Counted from the stretch's first letter, positions 1 to 12,792 are shown. The stretch is 64,000 nucleotides of DNA from Euphorbia lathyris (GCF_963576675.1 NC_088911.1:81683256-81747255); one strand, 5' to 3'. Program-made: numbers and translations. The notes: generated from the sequence alone by a model not told the origin.

Positions 1-1951
1 TATTGATCATTGCTAAGGCTCTGGCTTCAGGCCGTCGTTTAGCTCTTGGCACCATGTTGTTGGCCTCAACATTCCACTGTCTAGCTCTTACTGTTGAGGA
101 TAGACCATTCATAAAACCTAAAGGTGGTTTGTGGCTGTTGCAGCTGTGGCTTTTTATTTATTTCCCTCATCTGGCCACCGCATCGTCAATGGAGACTTCG
201 GGACATCTTGGCGTGGACCTTTGCTACAGCTCTTCGAGTTTGGCTGTTAGTGTAGTTGTGAGATTTCTTCGTACTTTGGTGCCATCTACTCATAACAAGC
301 TGTTTCTTTTTTGGGAAAAGGATAACTCGTGTCTACCATCTTGGGCTCTCTCTTACTTGTCCGCTGCCCCCCCATGAAGGTGCTGAATGGTGGATGACGG
401 TATGTGCGACACGTCGGTTACACCATGGGGTGAACCGAACTAGAATCTCTCGCTCATCAAACCCTGGTTTGACCTTATATGCACCCTGTCTTTGGGCATG
501 TCAGTTAGGCTTTTTCCAATCTATCCCGGGGAAACTCCCATTTCCTACCCCTTCTTAGCGGTGTGGGGCTAGTGATGAAGATATAGCGGCTGCGGTTCTG
601 GATGCGGGATATGATCAGGGACCACTTCTGCTTGGATCGGATCAACCTTCGTTTGATGCTTGGTGGGAGACCGTTTTTCAGCATTGTATCCCTCCTGTTG
701 GTAAGCTCTTTTATTTTATTCTTTTTTATTTATATATATATTTTTTATTATTATTTATATTAATCTTTTTTTGTAGACTCAAGCGGTAGCTCAGGGAAAG
801 ATAACAATCCGAATTTCCTAGCTCCGAATGTGCTTGACGCCAATGACAAGGGAAAAGGAAAGGCAGTCATGATGGATGAAGGAGAGCGGGTGGCTATTGC
901 TGCAGGGCCTTCTGTGAGACAAAGGGAAGAAGAAGAAGACTCCGACGAAGGCCTATACTTCGGTTTTGAGGATGAGACACTGGATCAACTGGGGGCACGT
1001 TGGAACTTGACGTCTTCGCTCGGCACTTTGTCTCTTGATGAGGACTCGACTGAGGTGGCCATGACTCCATTGCAACTTCCGGCACGAACCCATCTTCCTT
1101 CCGCGTCCTCTTTGAACCGACTGGTTCTTGCACCATTGTCTCAGGTTGATCCCGCTAATCTGTTATTTATAGGCCATGCTTGAGATGAATTGTTTAGATT
1201 GATTGATTTAATTGCTGAAATATGGCAGGAATCAGCCCTTGTGCGTCCTTTGTTGGTCCCTGTCGGTCTTAAAGCTGATAATCCTTTTGCCGGCTTGGAT
1301 TTTTCATTTTTGAAAGGATCGTCTACTGCTGCAGCTGATTCATCCTTGCCTAGTGATGACTCGTTGAGTGACGCTCGTGCCAATCTTAGCAAGCTCGTTG
1401 CTTCTCCTCTTGATTCCTGGACTCCCACCCGTATTGCAAAGGCAATGACTGATTTTGATCTCATGATGGGTGCGTGTGCTCACCCTTTCAAGACTGAGCC
1501 GTTGAAATTCACCAAGAACCATGTGTTGTTTTGCTATCAGTCCTACGTTACTGAGAAAAACGTGGCAGCGGGTCTTGCGGCTCGGGTTAGATCAAACATG
1601 GCGGAGCTCGAGTCCTATAGCAAGAAATTTAATGCTTTGGTTGACGCTGAAGAAGCGGATAGGCAACGGTTAGCCAAAATTGCAGCTGTAGAGGAGCGTC
1701 TTTTGGTATTGGAGAAGGAGGTGGCTGAAGCTCGAGCGTCTAAAGCAGAAATGGTTAGAGCCAGTTCCGGGTTTAGAGCTTGTTTCCCGCGGATGGAGGA
1801 AGAGCTGGGCCGTGAGAAAGATCGATTGGCCAATCATTATGATGAGATGTTGGCATGGCACCGACAGAGCGAGCAACACAAAGAGGCTGCCTCCAAACTT
1901 TGTGAATCTTGGGCGAAATACCTGAAGCCTGATTTTTGTTTGTTTCCGTGA
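1..1951 (+). pseudogene. Antisense PMD gene of element A (3' part, broken)
   Basis: This is the same gene as the intact minus-strand copy in element B, antisense to element A. Visible parts are the end of exon 3 (1-700), intron 701-776, exon 4 (777-1144), intron 1145-1228 and exon 5 (1229-1951). Both introns have GT-AG borders. Exon 3 encodes the end of the plant mobile domain, with a hydrophobic WLLQLWLFIYFPHL segment. Exon 4 encodes an acidic linker. Exon 5 encodes a long charged coiled coil ending KPDFCLFP. It is broken by an extra C in the C-run near 367-373, which shifts the frame, and by a CAG-to-TAG stop at 556-558. Exons 4 and 5 are open. Function is discussed under the element B copy. 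Confidence 0.85.
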
Positions 1952-2644
1952 AGTGCGTTCTTGGGTTGCCCGTACTTTCCTCTTTGTTTTGAGTTTGTAC
2001 ACTCATTCTTTCATTTCATTTATTTATTTATGTAGCCCCCGTGGACATTATTTTGTGAGTTGATTGTCGCCTGAACATTTGCTAATTTATCTATATATAT
2101 TTTCTTTATTTGTGGCCATAGCACACTCATTTTTATACATTTATAGCACTTCCGAAAACACTATACAAATGCTTTGAAAAATTGTAAATGCCCAAAAAAA
2201 GAGCGCATACGCCCTGTATGTACCTGCATACGCCCCCCGTGTTCTTGCTTCTGAAGTACATCTTCTATGCACGTCTAGTACACGCCCTGCGTATAGGAGG
2301 AGCGCCTTGCGTGCTTGGTATACGCTCCGCGTATGGAAGTGTACGCCTCGCGTGTTCGTGCTCCTGAACCTGAAGCGTCTTATTGATGCGTTTTACGCGT
2401 GGCGTCTCTTGTGTTAAGTTTCACGTAGGAAGGTACGCCCCGCGTATGAGAATGCACGCCCCGCGTGTTCGTGCTCCTGGAGTACATCTTCTACGCATGT
2501 CTGGTTTACGTCCTGCGTATAGGGGGAGCGCCCTGCGTGTGAGAATGCACGCCCCGCGTGTTGGTGCTTCTGATCCTGAAGCGTCTTATTGATGCATTTT
2601 ACGCGTGGCGTCTGTGGTGTACTCCGCGCGTAGTTGAGCTTCTT
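1952..2644. repeat. Region between converging PMD gene and pol of A, with CGCG-rich minisatellite
   Basis: No gene is visible here. From about 2205 to 2650 the DNA is a degenerate GC-rich repeat built from short motifs such as TACGCCCCGCGTA and ACGCGTGGCGTC, with a longer period of about 200 bp. The block matches the corresponding block of B (22640-23095) and related blocks in the LTRs. Bases 1952-2200 are AT-rich 3' flank of the PMD gene. Short open frames through the repeat are by-products of its low stop-codon density. Confidence 0.8.
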
Positions 2645-5600
2645 CTACGTCTCGCGGCTGCCTGCTACATTAATTATGTCCCACATACTTTGGAAATATT
2701 TCTTCAAGTATTTGCCGTTAATGTATCTCCTGTGTGGTTCTCCGCCCAAGCTCTTCAACCAATACGCGTTCCCGGGAAGCACCTTGTGGATTTGAAATGG
2801 TCCTTCCCAGTTGGGCGACCACTTCCCAAGCTCACGGTCCTTCGTCCCTATTGGTAGAATTAGCTTCCACACTAGCTCGCCTTCTCTGAAGCTTTTCTTT
2901 TTTACTTTCTTGTTGTACACGTCTTCCACTTTCTTCTTTTGGATCATGACCAAATGTTAGGAAAAATGGACTCACTCCGGTCGCTCGTGTCTTAGACGTT
3001 CGCATAGCCCAGAGCGTTTCTGAGAGAACTTTATGCCACTCCCTAGGATTGTCTTCTAGAATCTTCTCCAAGATTTGGATCAGGATTTTGTTGGACGCCT
3101 CAGCTTGACCATTCGCTTGTGCATAAAATGGAGTGGAATGAATCAACTTAATCCCGTATTCTTCCACGAACTCATTCATATCTTCGCCTGTGAACATGGT
3201 TCCTTGATCCGTGGTAATGGATTCTGGAATTCCGAATCTATGAATTAAGTTCTCTTTGATGAACTGGATTACTTGTGCTTGGCCGACTTGCTTCATTGGT
3301 GCTGCTTCTACCCACTTGGAGAAGTAATCTGTGGCCACTATGATGAAACAATGGCCTTTTGATGAAGCTGGAAATATTTTCCCAATTAGATCGATAGCCC
3401 ATCCTCTAAAAGGCCATGGTTTCACAACTGAGTGTAACTCTTCTGAGGGCACCCGTTGGACTCGGCCATACAATTGGCACTTCTTGCAACCCTTCGCATA
3501 CGTGATGCAATCTCGTAGGATCGTGGGCCAGAAGTACCCATGGCGATTAATAAGCCACCGCATTCTCCTTCCTGATTGGTGAGCTCCGCATATGCCTTCA
3601 TGGACTTGCTTCATGACCTCCATTGCTTTTGGGAAACCGAGGCATTTAAGTAGCATTCCGTTGTAGCTCTTACGGTACAAATCACCTGCCATCAACATGT
3701 AATTTCGAGATTGAATGCTTAGTGAATATTTTACTTTTTTGGAAGGATCATTGAGGTAATCGATGAATGGTTTCCTCCAATCTTGAGCTAAGTTAATATC
3801 GATGTCGAATGATTCAAACTGGACGCCTCTATCCACCACGGAAGGATGGCCCTGTCTTCTGATGATAACGACTTTGTTTGTTGTATCTTTGGAGATTTTC
3901 ATTCCAGAAGCGATTTGGGCTAACTCGTCAGCTTCCCAGTTGTCATTTCTTGGAATATGCTCCAAACTGACCTCATCAAACATTTCCAGAAGTTGAATTG
4001 CAAACGCGAAATAAGGTAGCAAAGATAAACTTGAGCATTTGTATTCTCCTGTTAGGTGCCGGATGACCAGTTATGAATCACCGAAAATCTTGACCTCTTT
4101 AGCCCCTAGGTCGATTAAGATTTCCAAGCCGATGATCAAAGCATCATACTCAGCTTGATTGTTCGTGCATTCGAAATCCAAGTTTACGGCTAGTATCGTC
4201 TTAGTCCCGGATAGGGCTGTGATGATCACTCCTGCTCCGTTGGAACTGTCTGTGGTTGAACCATCGAACTTTAACTGCCACGGCTCTTTATGTGTCAGAT
4301 AGATTGGAAGTTCCGCCTCTTCGGGATATTGGAAACTGGTTGGGTGATCGGCTACAAAATCTGCAATTGCTTTCCCCTTTACTGAGGATTGTGGGAGATA
4401 TGTTAAGGTGAACTCGGCCAACGCAAGTGACCATTTCCCTATTCTTCCTGAGAGGATAGGCTGGTTTAGCATGTACTTGATCAAGTCTGTGCTGGCGATC
4501 ACGTAAACTCTGGCTTTGAGCAAGTAATGCCTTAACTTTGTGCAAGCGAAGTAGAGAGCTAAGCACGTCTTCTCGACCGGACTATATCTTGTCTCTGCTG
4601 ATAGCAATGTTCGGCTTAGGTAGTAGATGGCTTGTTCATGGCGGTTTGCATTATCTTGGGCGAGTAGACACCCAATTGATTCGTCGGTTGCTGATATGTA
4701 GAGTTTGAGTGGAGTGCCCTCTCTTGGTGGCATCAAAACAAGTGGGTTACTCAAGTAAGTTTTGATCTCCTCAAATGCCGCTTGATGCTTGTCGTCCCAC
4801 TTGAAGATTTCTTCGTCTTTGAGTCTCAACAGATTTGAGAATGCTCTGGACTTCCCAGCCAAGTTGGATATGAACCGTCTCAAATAGTTTACTTGACCCA
4901 AGAACCGTTGTAACTTTTTTTTATTGTTCGGAGGTTGTGCTTCTTTGATTGCTTTCGCCTTATTGTCGTCGACCTCGATTCCTCTTTGATGGACCAAGAA
5001 TCCGAGAAAGTTCCCTGCTTTGACCCCGAAGGCGCATTTCAGAGGGTTGAGCTTTAGGTTATACTTTCGCATTCGTTCAAAGCTTTTCCTCAAATGGCCG
5101 ACATGTTCCATTTCTCGCTTGGACTTGATAACGATGTCGTCCACGTATACTTCCATAGAGGTGCCGAGTAAATCGTGAAAAATGGCATTCATTGCTCTTT
5201 GGTATGTGGCGCCGGCATTCTTTAAACCGAACGGCATGACGACCCATTCGAATGTGCCGATTGACCATGGGCATCGAAATGCCGTTTTTGCAATGTCTTC
5301 TTCGGCAATGGGGATTTGGTTATATCCCGCATAGCAATCACACAGAGATATTAATTCATTTTTAGACACAGCATCTACTAACATGTCGGCTATGGGCATC
5401 ACATAGATGTCTTTCGGCGTGGCTAAATTTAGATCGCGGAAATCTACGCATACGCGTAGCTTACCGTTATTTTTCACTACAGGCACGGCGTTAGATAGCC
5501 ATACAGCGTACTTCGCTGGTCTGATGAACTTAGCTTTGAAAAGCTTTTCTATCTCTTCCTTCACATTGCTTTCAACCTCTTTGCTCATTCTCCTTGTTGG

Positions 5601-6041
5601 TTGCTTGAATGGTTTGAACTCCGGTTTGATTGGCAATCTATGTTCCACTACGTCCTTGCTTAACCTGGGCATTTCATCATAATTCCAAGCGAAACAGTCT
5701 TTGAATTCCTGAAGCAAACTGATAATGGCTGCTTTTAACGTTGGGCGTAGTAAGCTACTGACAAATGTAACCCGAGGTTCCTCTTCTGTTCCTAGATTTA
5801 CTTCGTCCAAAGGATCGACTGCCATGGAACCTTCATCTTCTAACTTTGGGTTTGCCCTTTTCAGATCTTGTAATTGGATTTCTTCTCCTTGAGGATTCAG
5901 TTCTGTCATTCCTTTGGGGGTTTCGACTTCCGAGACCCTCATGTCGTTTTCTTGGTACAGTTTCTCCGCTAGTTGTTGTGCATTCAGTTTTGATATAGCG
6001 GCTAAAGCTACCGCTTCTTTTCCCGATGTTGTGTTAGTCAT
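2645..6041 (-). pseudogene. pol: pol polyprotein of element A (RT, RNase H, second RNase H, integrase), broken
   Basis: The frame begins at the ATG at 6039-6041, which lies in an ATGA. It reads reverse transcriptase (YVDD motif), a gypsy RNase H, then a second RNase H of the type found in plant Tat elements, then integrase with an HHCC zinc domain and DDE core. Breaks visible against element B are a CAA-to-TAA stop at 4071-4073 inside the second RNase H and a 146-bp deletion near 2945-2950. The deletion removes integrase C-terminal sequence between two ATGAT repeats and shifts the frame. The C-terminal tail resumes at 2953-2645. No chromodomain is visible, which fits Tat elements. Confidence 0.9.
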
Positions 6042-8963
6042 GGAATTTCTTCAATTATTGGTTCATTGTGGAATGGCCTTCGACGGGGCACGATTGCCGT
6101 TGGCTTAGGATATTCTTAATCTCTTCGCCACACGATTGCTCTTTGTAATTAGATCCTACTCGGATTGGGCCTACAGATTCCTCGTAAAGTCTAGCCTCGA
6201 CCACATCTGAGTAGGTTTCGAATGGCTTCTCATTCGCCCGGATGACTTCCACCTCGTCTCCCTTCCAAAACAGAAGAAGTTGGTGCAATGACGAAGGGAT
6301 TCATGAGTTGGAGTGAATCCAATCTCTCCCTAATAGTTCCTGATAGCTTGCGGTTGAATTTACCATGAAGAAGGCAGCCATGGCGGTGTGAGAGCCGATG
6401 GTGAGCTCCAAAGGTAGGACACCGTATGTTTTTGCAATTTCTCCCGTGAAGGCTGAAACTGACACCTCTAACGAGATTATATCTTCCTCCGATTTCCCTA
6501 AAGCTAGGACCATGTTCATAGGCATGATGTTAACGGCTGATCCATTGTCGATGAGCACTCTGGAGATTGGTTTGCCATCCACATGAGCTTTGAAGTATAG
6601 AGGTTTGATATGGCGAGTCATCTTTGGGGTGGGTTTGTCAAAGTACACCCTCTTCATGCTTTCTTCACCCGCTGCCTTCGATACTGCGTCTTCTTGCTCC
6701 CTGTGCTCGGGCTTGGGGAATTCTCTCTTGGCGTCTTCGCCTCTAAAATCCAATGGTAAGATTAAAGAGGTAGCCGCACAATCTATTCGTATAATGAAAT
6801 CTCCAACCCGGATCTGGAGGTTTTTCTCTTGGTTTTTCCCTCCTCTTTTCGCATCGTTAGAGTTGACGCTAGATGACTCCTTTCGACTATTTCTCTTTTC
6901 TGCCTCTCTTTTCCTTAACCTTCTCTTCGCATTCTTGGAGAGAGGTCTTGGGAATTTCTTATGGCTATTCAATTGCCATTGATTGAGGGGCGACGTGCTA
7001 GAGGGTGTCACGAAACGTGGCCGTTGTTGTTGCAGTCTCTTATCTTTGTATTCTGTGATTGCCTTGAGCTTTCCTCCAACTTTGATGGCGTCGCTTTTGG
7101 TACCCATATCTGTCGGGTTCTCAGGCCGTCCTGTTGCTTTCCTTTGCCCCCCCACACTAGTGAAGTGGCATTGATCATATTGGCTACCGGGAATAGGTCC
7201 TCGTCGATCAGCATGCTTTCCTTCTTTTTTGGGAATTGGAGTATCCCGCGGTTAATCCTATCCTGCACGGCATTTCTAAAACCAAAACACGCTTGAGTAT
7301 TGTGGCTCCAGTTGTCGTGATACTTACAGTAGTCTCGTCCGCGTATTTCCTCTTTGGATGGGATCACATGTCTAGGAGGCAGTTTGATGAATTGTTCCTT
7401 TAGCAGGTAGTCGAAGATCTCTTCCGTCTTCGAGACGTCAAACGTATATTAGGTGGTTGGGATCCTCCTGACCACCTCCGATGCTTTGGGATTTTTTAAC
7501 AACACGGGACACGTTCGAGATCCGGTGTTTTTTAAATCGGCGATGGCTACCTCATGCGTTTGTACATCCCCTTGGTAGCTTCCCACAGAGTTCTTCTTGC
7601 GTCGATGATCTTCCCTTATCAACTCCTCGTACTCTGAAACCTTGGCCACCAACTCGTAGTAGTCGCGGAAATCGATCCCCTGAAATTTCTTCCGGTTTTC
7701 GAATTCTAGCCCACGTTGAGCAATCTTCACGAACTCGACCTCGGGAATATTGATTCGACAACGATGTCGCATCTTTTTGAATCGGTTGATGAAATTTTCA
7801 ACCGGTTCCCCGTGCCGTTGCGTCATTCGGGACAGCTCCGCAACGCAGACCTCAGGCTCTGTTCGATAGAACTGGTTGTGGAACAATATTTCCATTTGTT
7901 CCCATCCATGAATGGACCCTGATGGCAAAGTGGCATACCAAGAAAATGCTGGTCCCGTTAGTGATCCTGGGAATAGTCGCAAGCGCAACATGTCGAAGTT
8001 TATGTCCATGCTCAAACAACTGCACTGAAAGGTAAAGCATGCCACATGCTCTATGGTGGATTGCCCTTCTTCTCTTGAAAATAAAGTGAAATCAGGGACT
8101 CTAAAATTGTGAGGGAAGGGGTATAGTTGGTCATACTGCCGTGGGTACGGTTTTTGGAATTCGGGTCGGTACACCTCCCTCACGGCTGGCCCATAAATTT
8201 CTTAGACGATGTTCTTTATGCGTTGGGCCTCTCCTACGTTGTTGGTGGGTTCCACACGTGTGTGTGTCATCCGTTGCGGGTGAAAGTTGTTTCCTCTTCC
8301 ATTGCCCCCCGCATTACGAGCATAGCTCTCCTCGTAATGTTCTGCATGGTTACTAGGTCCGGTATAAGACCTAAACTGTTGTTGAGGCAGTGGGACTTGA
8401 ACGGGTTCTGGGCTGATCCTATCACCGGGTTCATTGAACTTGAGATTTTCTTCTCGTATCGGTGGAGGAGTATACCTTTCACCGGCGCCTGAAATCGGCG
8501 TTCCTTTTCCGTTGCCTGCCGGTCCTTGGGATTTCGACTTTTGTGAGAAAAGTTTGGCGCATTTCTCCGGGATTTTGCCGATTTCTCCGGTTAAATCGAC
8601 AATCCTCTCCTCGAGAACCGGAACTTTGTTAAAGTTGTTTATCGCCTCACTGTTGGCTTTGAATATGGCCTCATGGTTAGCCTGCATTGCGCTGTATATA
8701 GCTTCGTTATTCTCTCTCATGGTTTGTGAAAACCCATGTAGGAATTGGCTGATTTGTTTCTCCATATTCGCGAAAAATGGTGCCAAGTCGAATATGGGTG
8801 GGCCTTGAGGTGGTTGTTGGTTTGTACCCCCGCTATTGCTCACCTCCTCGGCCACAAAGCCTTCGGGCATCCCGGGCTCATTGTCATGATCTCGGTTCTG
8901 ACTTTGACTCTCTTCGGATTCCGATGGAATTGGATCTTTCCCGGTGTTCTTCCTAGGAGGCAT
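6038..8963 (-). pseudogene. gag-pro: gag-protease of element A, broken
   Basis: The start at 8963 gives an MPPRKNTGKD N-terminus shared with C and, apart from one residue, with B. The order is a hydrophilic N-terminus, a retrotransposon gag core (tryptophan-rich, around 8000-7650), a C-X2-H-X4-H-X4-C zinc-knuckle-like motif near 7330, basic linkers, and an aspartic protease with a DNGS motif near 6545. Breaks are TAA at 8202-8204 and at 7449-7451 (both from CAA), a one-base loss near 7040 that shifts frame, TGA at 6301-6303, and another one-base loss near 6110. Each reading block resumes the homologous protein after the break. Confidence 0.9.
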
Positions 8964-9313
8964 CCTCCGTGAGTACTTATAGGTGAAAATTGTGAAATTA
9001 AGTTAGTAATCTAATGTTGAAAAAGAAAGAATAAGAAAAAAAAAATTATTAATGGAATAAAAGCAAAGCATGAAAAACAAGTGGTTTAAAAACTGACTGA
9101 AAAATTTGGACTTGTTAAAAAAAATGGGTATTGAAATTTTTGGCAAAGCCTAAGAAAAAAGGTCTCACTGGGCGTGCCAAAAATTGTTAGCGTTAGCTAA
9201 TAAATTTTGGTAAAGTGGAAGTGGGATAACGAGTGTGGAAAAATTGTGTGTGATGGGTATTGAAATTTTTGGCAAAGCCTAAGAAAAAAGGTCCCACTGG
9301 GCGTGCCAAAAAT
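8964..9313 (-). repeat. Leader of element A with duplicated primer-binding region
   Basis: The untranslated leader between the LTR and gag contains two copies, 129 bp apart, of a segment that on the minus strand reads CGCTAACAATTTTTGGCAC and continues into CGCCCAGTG. The outer copy abuts the LTR end at 9314; the inner copy has its TGTTAGCG at 9185. Leader offset and sequence agree with element B. Confidence 0.8.
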
Positions 9314-11266
9314 TGTTAGCGATATTTTCGAAATATGCTAATTTCAACCTTGTCACCTGTGGTTAGGGTGCGGGCGTGCCAGAGAAGATTACTTCTCAAT
9401 TAAAATGGTTAAGTTTATGGAATTTGCGCGCCAAAACTTGAAATCTAATCGAAGCGACTGGCGAGGGACACAAGGATTGAAAAAGTCCTTCTTGGGTCTC
9501 TAGCGCCATTATAGAAACTTTGCTAGATAAATTGTTTTATTTAAGCTAATGCGGGTAAATTGAAGACAGAAAAATAAAGAAAATTAAAGTGCGGATTTGA
9601 CATGAGATTTTGGGAAAATTGATATTTTATTGATTGAATAAGTGTTTGAATACATGAAAATGAAATTGGAAATGAATTACAACTGAAAATTTTCTATATT
9701 AAACATATAGACAATCAATTGAATTAGGAAAAGACAAATCAATACAACGAATTGAGATGCAATTAAATAAAATTGGAATTCAACAACAAACTCGGAGCCA
9801 CAATAGCTATCTCGAATTGATGTTGAATTTTGGTGTTGGTGCGAGGTCCTCGGAGAGCTGCGGTCGGTCGGGCCCGTACGGTATGCGCTTTGTGCTATGT
9901 CAAAACGTTGGTAGGCAAATGGGGCAAATTTAAACTTGACTTTGGGGAGCTTGATTGGAGTGCTTAAGGATCTGGAATTGGATGAGTAAATAGTGTAAAT
10001 AGAACTTCGGGAGGTCAGGAACAAAATCCTATAAGGGATCGAAGGCTAAAACGAATTGTAAATGGACGGAATTGAGGATTGAAAATGACTGGTCGAATCT
10101 GGAAAATTCTGGAAACAGAACAACTAAAAGAATTTGGGCTGGAAAGATCGGCTTGTAACTAGAGGTTTTGGGTACGGAATTGGGCAAATAAATACACTAG
10201 ATCGAACTTCAGGACGTTAGGAACAAACTTGTCGAAGGGATTGAAAGCAAAAAATGACTTTAAACAGACGAAATCGGGCTTTGAAAGTAGTTGGACGAAT
10301 CTGGAAAATTGATTTGAAAACTGAATTATAGCTAAGAATTGAGCAAATTGAAGGCTTGGAATGCTAAATTGAATTGGAAAGGACTTGGAAAAAGGCTATT
10401 AGAACTTGGATTAAGGCTAAAGGAAGCTAAAGGAAGGATCGAAGCTAAGAAAAACGAAGAACGAAATGAAGAACTTGAAGAACTTTGAAAGAAACTAAGA
10501 ACTAAGGGACTAAGGGACTTAAGAACTTAGAACTAGAGAGCAAAAGCTAGGAATTAAGCATTGGAGCTTTGAGATGGGGTTTTTGTGTTGTGATTGAGTG
10601 ATTTTTTTTATGAAGGGGAGGGGGTCTATTTATAGTATTTTGGAGTGGCATTTTGGTAATTATTCAGTGGCATTTTGGTAATTATTCACCAACTACCCCT
10701 TGAAATTCTCTCCCACTAACTTGCCACATCACCAACTAACTTAACTCCCACTAACTCCCATTAACTGTTGTTGACTGCTTCCAACTGCTGCCGGAAGAGA
10801 TGATACGCCCCGCGTATCCTTGGTTACGCCCTGCGTATCCGGACTTCTAGAGCTTGTGCGTCCTGTCGATGACGTTTATGCGTGACGTATGGGAGGGAAC
10901 GCCTCGCATAAACGAGTCTCTGAAGTGGAATGTCCTCGGATGTGCGGTATACGCCCTGCGTATGGCAATGTACGCCCCCCGTAAACGTGCTCCTGATCCT
11001 GAAACGCCTTGTTGTTGCGTTGTACGCGTGGCGTACAAGAAGGCACGCCCCGCGTAAACGAGCCTCTGAAGCGGAACGCCTTTGGATGTGTGGAGTACGC
11101 CCCGCGTATAAAGATGTATGCCCCGCGTATTTGGGATGAATTTACGAATGTATTTATTTTTATTTTTATCACTATTATTTTCTAGATACAATAAAAACTA
11201 TATCCTAAAATTGACAAATGAGCATTATATATATATAAAATAAAATTTATTTATTTTGGGCCAACA
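9314..11266 (-). repeat. 5' LTR of element A
   Basis: The LTR is 1953 bp and starts TGTTAGCG and ends GGGCCAACA on the plus strand, that is TGTTGGCCC...CGCTAACA in element orientation. It contains a CGCG-rich repeat block (about 10800-11130), the promoter, and downstream sequence with degenerate internal repeats of about 200 bp. Its right border is exact, because array sequence resumes at 11267. Confidence 0.9.
10627..10634 (-). promoter_or_regulatory. TATA box of the element A LTR
   Basis: TATTTATA on the plus strand, so TATAAATA in element orientation. It is followed in transcription direction by a C-rich stretch (gaccccctcccc). The same context occurs in all five LTRs of this family in the window. 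Confidence 0.7.
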
Positions 11267-12193
11267 TCACCTTAACCCAAAAAAGAATTATCATTTTTCT
11301 AAGAGCATGCCACATCATCAAAATCCCATCAAATCCAATTATCTTTTTTTTTCTTACGATTAAACTCTTCCAATTCATACCTTTTGTTCTATAATATCAC
11401 TAATAATTTTTACATTTAAAAAAAAAATGTTCTGTTTGTAAGAGCATGCAACATCATCAAAATGGCATCTAAAATTCTCTTCTAATCTTCTTTCTGTTTC
11501 TGTTATTATATGTAATATAGATTTCATGATTTATATAATCTGTACTTATATGTTGTTTGATAGAAATAACAATTAAGTGCTGAAAAAATATAAAATTAAA
11601 TACTGAATTTTAAATACCGAATATAAACAATTAGTTGATAATACAAACACACGTGAATTACCTTAAAAAAATCACATTTAAATTAAATAAGTGCTTAATT
11701 TTTAATTTAAATGATTAGATGAGTTATCAAACAAGGTATTGGCCTAAAATTTCAATTGCGTTTAATAACCCTATGTTCTTATCTAATTGATTCAATAACT
11801 TGTCCAGTTACATTCAATATCTCCATAATCTCGTCTAATTGCATTGAATAACCCAAAAATTCAACTGTCCCGTGAACTTTCAAAATTTCCTAATTAGTTG
11901 TCTATTTATCACATTCTTTTGATACGTGACGAGCATTTTGAGACATGACGGAGCGTGTCTTCCATTTTCAGCATGCAACAAATTTTATTAAGAATTATGA
12001 GGTTATTAGATACAATACGTGGGATCATTTGTAACTTTTAGAAATTCAGATGTTGCCCCTATACTCCAAAACTTTTCCTCCACTCTGAACTTTTTATTTG
12101 ATGAGTCATATCCTCTACAGATAATAATTAAGATACTATATTTGCCATTTTATACAACTTAGCACATGACCTGTGTATGGTAACCAAATTAGC

Positions 12194-12200
12194 TATAAAT
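12194..12200 (+). promoter_or_regulatory. TATA box of zinc-finger gene copy 1
   Basis: TATAAAT, 76 bp upstream of the ATG, followed by a CT-rich leader. The motif and spacing are kept in copies 2 and 3; in copy 4 a TRIM separates it from the ATG. Confidence 0.65.
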
Positions 12201-12276
12201 TACACCCCTCTTCTCTCTTGCCCTCTCTTCAGATTATCAAAAAAAGACACAAATTCAATTTTCAAACCCTGAATCT

Positions 12277-12792
12277 ATGGCTGGATATTGGTGGAATTCC
12301 AACAATCTTCCTACAAGCACGTACGTCGGCGCTCCACAAATCGCCTGTCGAATTTGTAACCAGGTTTTTTTGAGCACTGAAGCTTTTCTTCATCACATCG
12401 AAATTCACATGTCTACGGATCATGATGGTTCTTCTGTTTCTGCCTCCAGAAGGATGCAGCAGCCACCACCGTCTCTTAATGCTTCCGGTGGTGGCTTGAG
12501 CCGTCTCTCCGGTCAAAGAAACAACTTCAGTTTTCCCATTCCAAATGTTTACAGTACTATGTTTAATCCGAATCCTAATCAGTTTATTCATCCCCGGGCA
12601 GCCCCAGACATGTACTCTCCTTTTCCAACTGTGAGGAACAACTACGGGTTTGGGTCACAAAGTTTCCCTATCCCTTTTTAGGCTCCGAGGAAATTCACCA
12701 AGCCATTTCTTCAGCAGCTGGAGAAACCCTTGATCCCTATTTCTGATTCTGATTCTGAGTTTGAAGTGCTAGACTTGAACTTGAAGCTGTAG
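12277..12792 (+). pseudogene. C2H2 zinc-finger EAR protein, copy 1, truncated by a stop
   Basis: Homologous over its length to intact copies 2 and 3. The finger is complete (Cys24, Cys27, His40, His44). A TAG at 12679-12681, where copies 2-4 read CAG, ends the frame after 134 residues. It removes the basic segment, the serine/aspartate stretch and the C-terminal DLNLKL repression motif. The downstream sequence to the old stop at 12790-12792 remains open. Promoter and polyadenylation sequences are kept, so a shortened finger protein without the EAR motif could be made. The entry is called a pseudogene because the truncation is specific to this copy and copy 4 is also broken. Confidence 0.8.

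Larger units (their letters stand above)
1..11266 (-). mobile_element. Element A: partial Ty3/gypsy Tat-type LTR retrotransposon
   Basis: The element reads right to left: LTR 9314-11266, leader with duplicated primer-binding region, gag-protease, pol, then an oppositely oriented PMD gene running off the window at base 1. The 3' LTR lies outside the window. It is the same family as elements B and C, and closest to B in its coding parts. Gag-pro and pol carry several nonsense codons, frameshifts and a 146-bp deletion, so it cannot be autonomous. Its right end sits 5 bases plus TTAACCC from the end of the inverted-repeat element of a preceding array unit, so it inserted into that element. The flanking 5 bases are TCACC, where uninterrupted units read GCACC; the partner duplication cannot be checked. 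Confidence 0.93.

Noticed and set aside
1190..1228. Start at 1190 for the last part of the PMD gene in A, as a separate small gene
   Set aside because: The segment before 1229 is the intron end (TATGGCAG acceptor). Exon 5 is part of the larger gene in B and C.
10847..11191. Open frames with repeated arginine-rich peptides in the LTR CGCG block (similar ones at 14168-14473, 26378-26851, 22692-22901 and 47021-47203)
   Set aside because: They are frames through a GC-rich minisatellite with few stop codons, occur on both strands and in several frames, and match no protein family.
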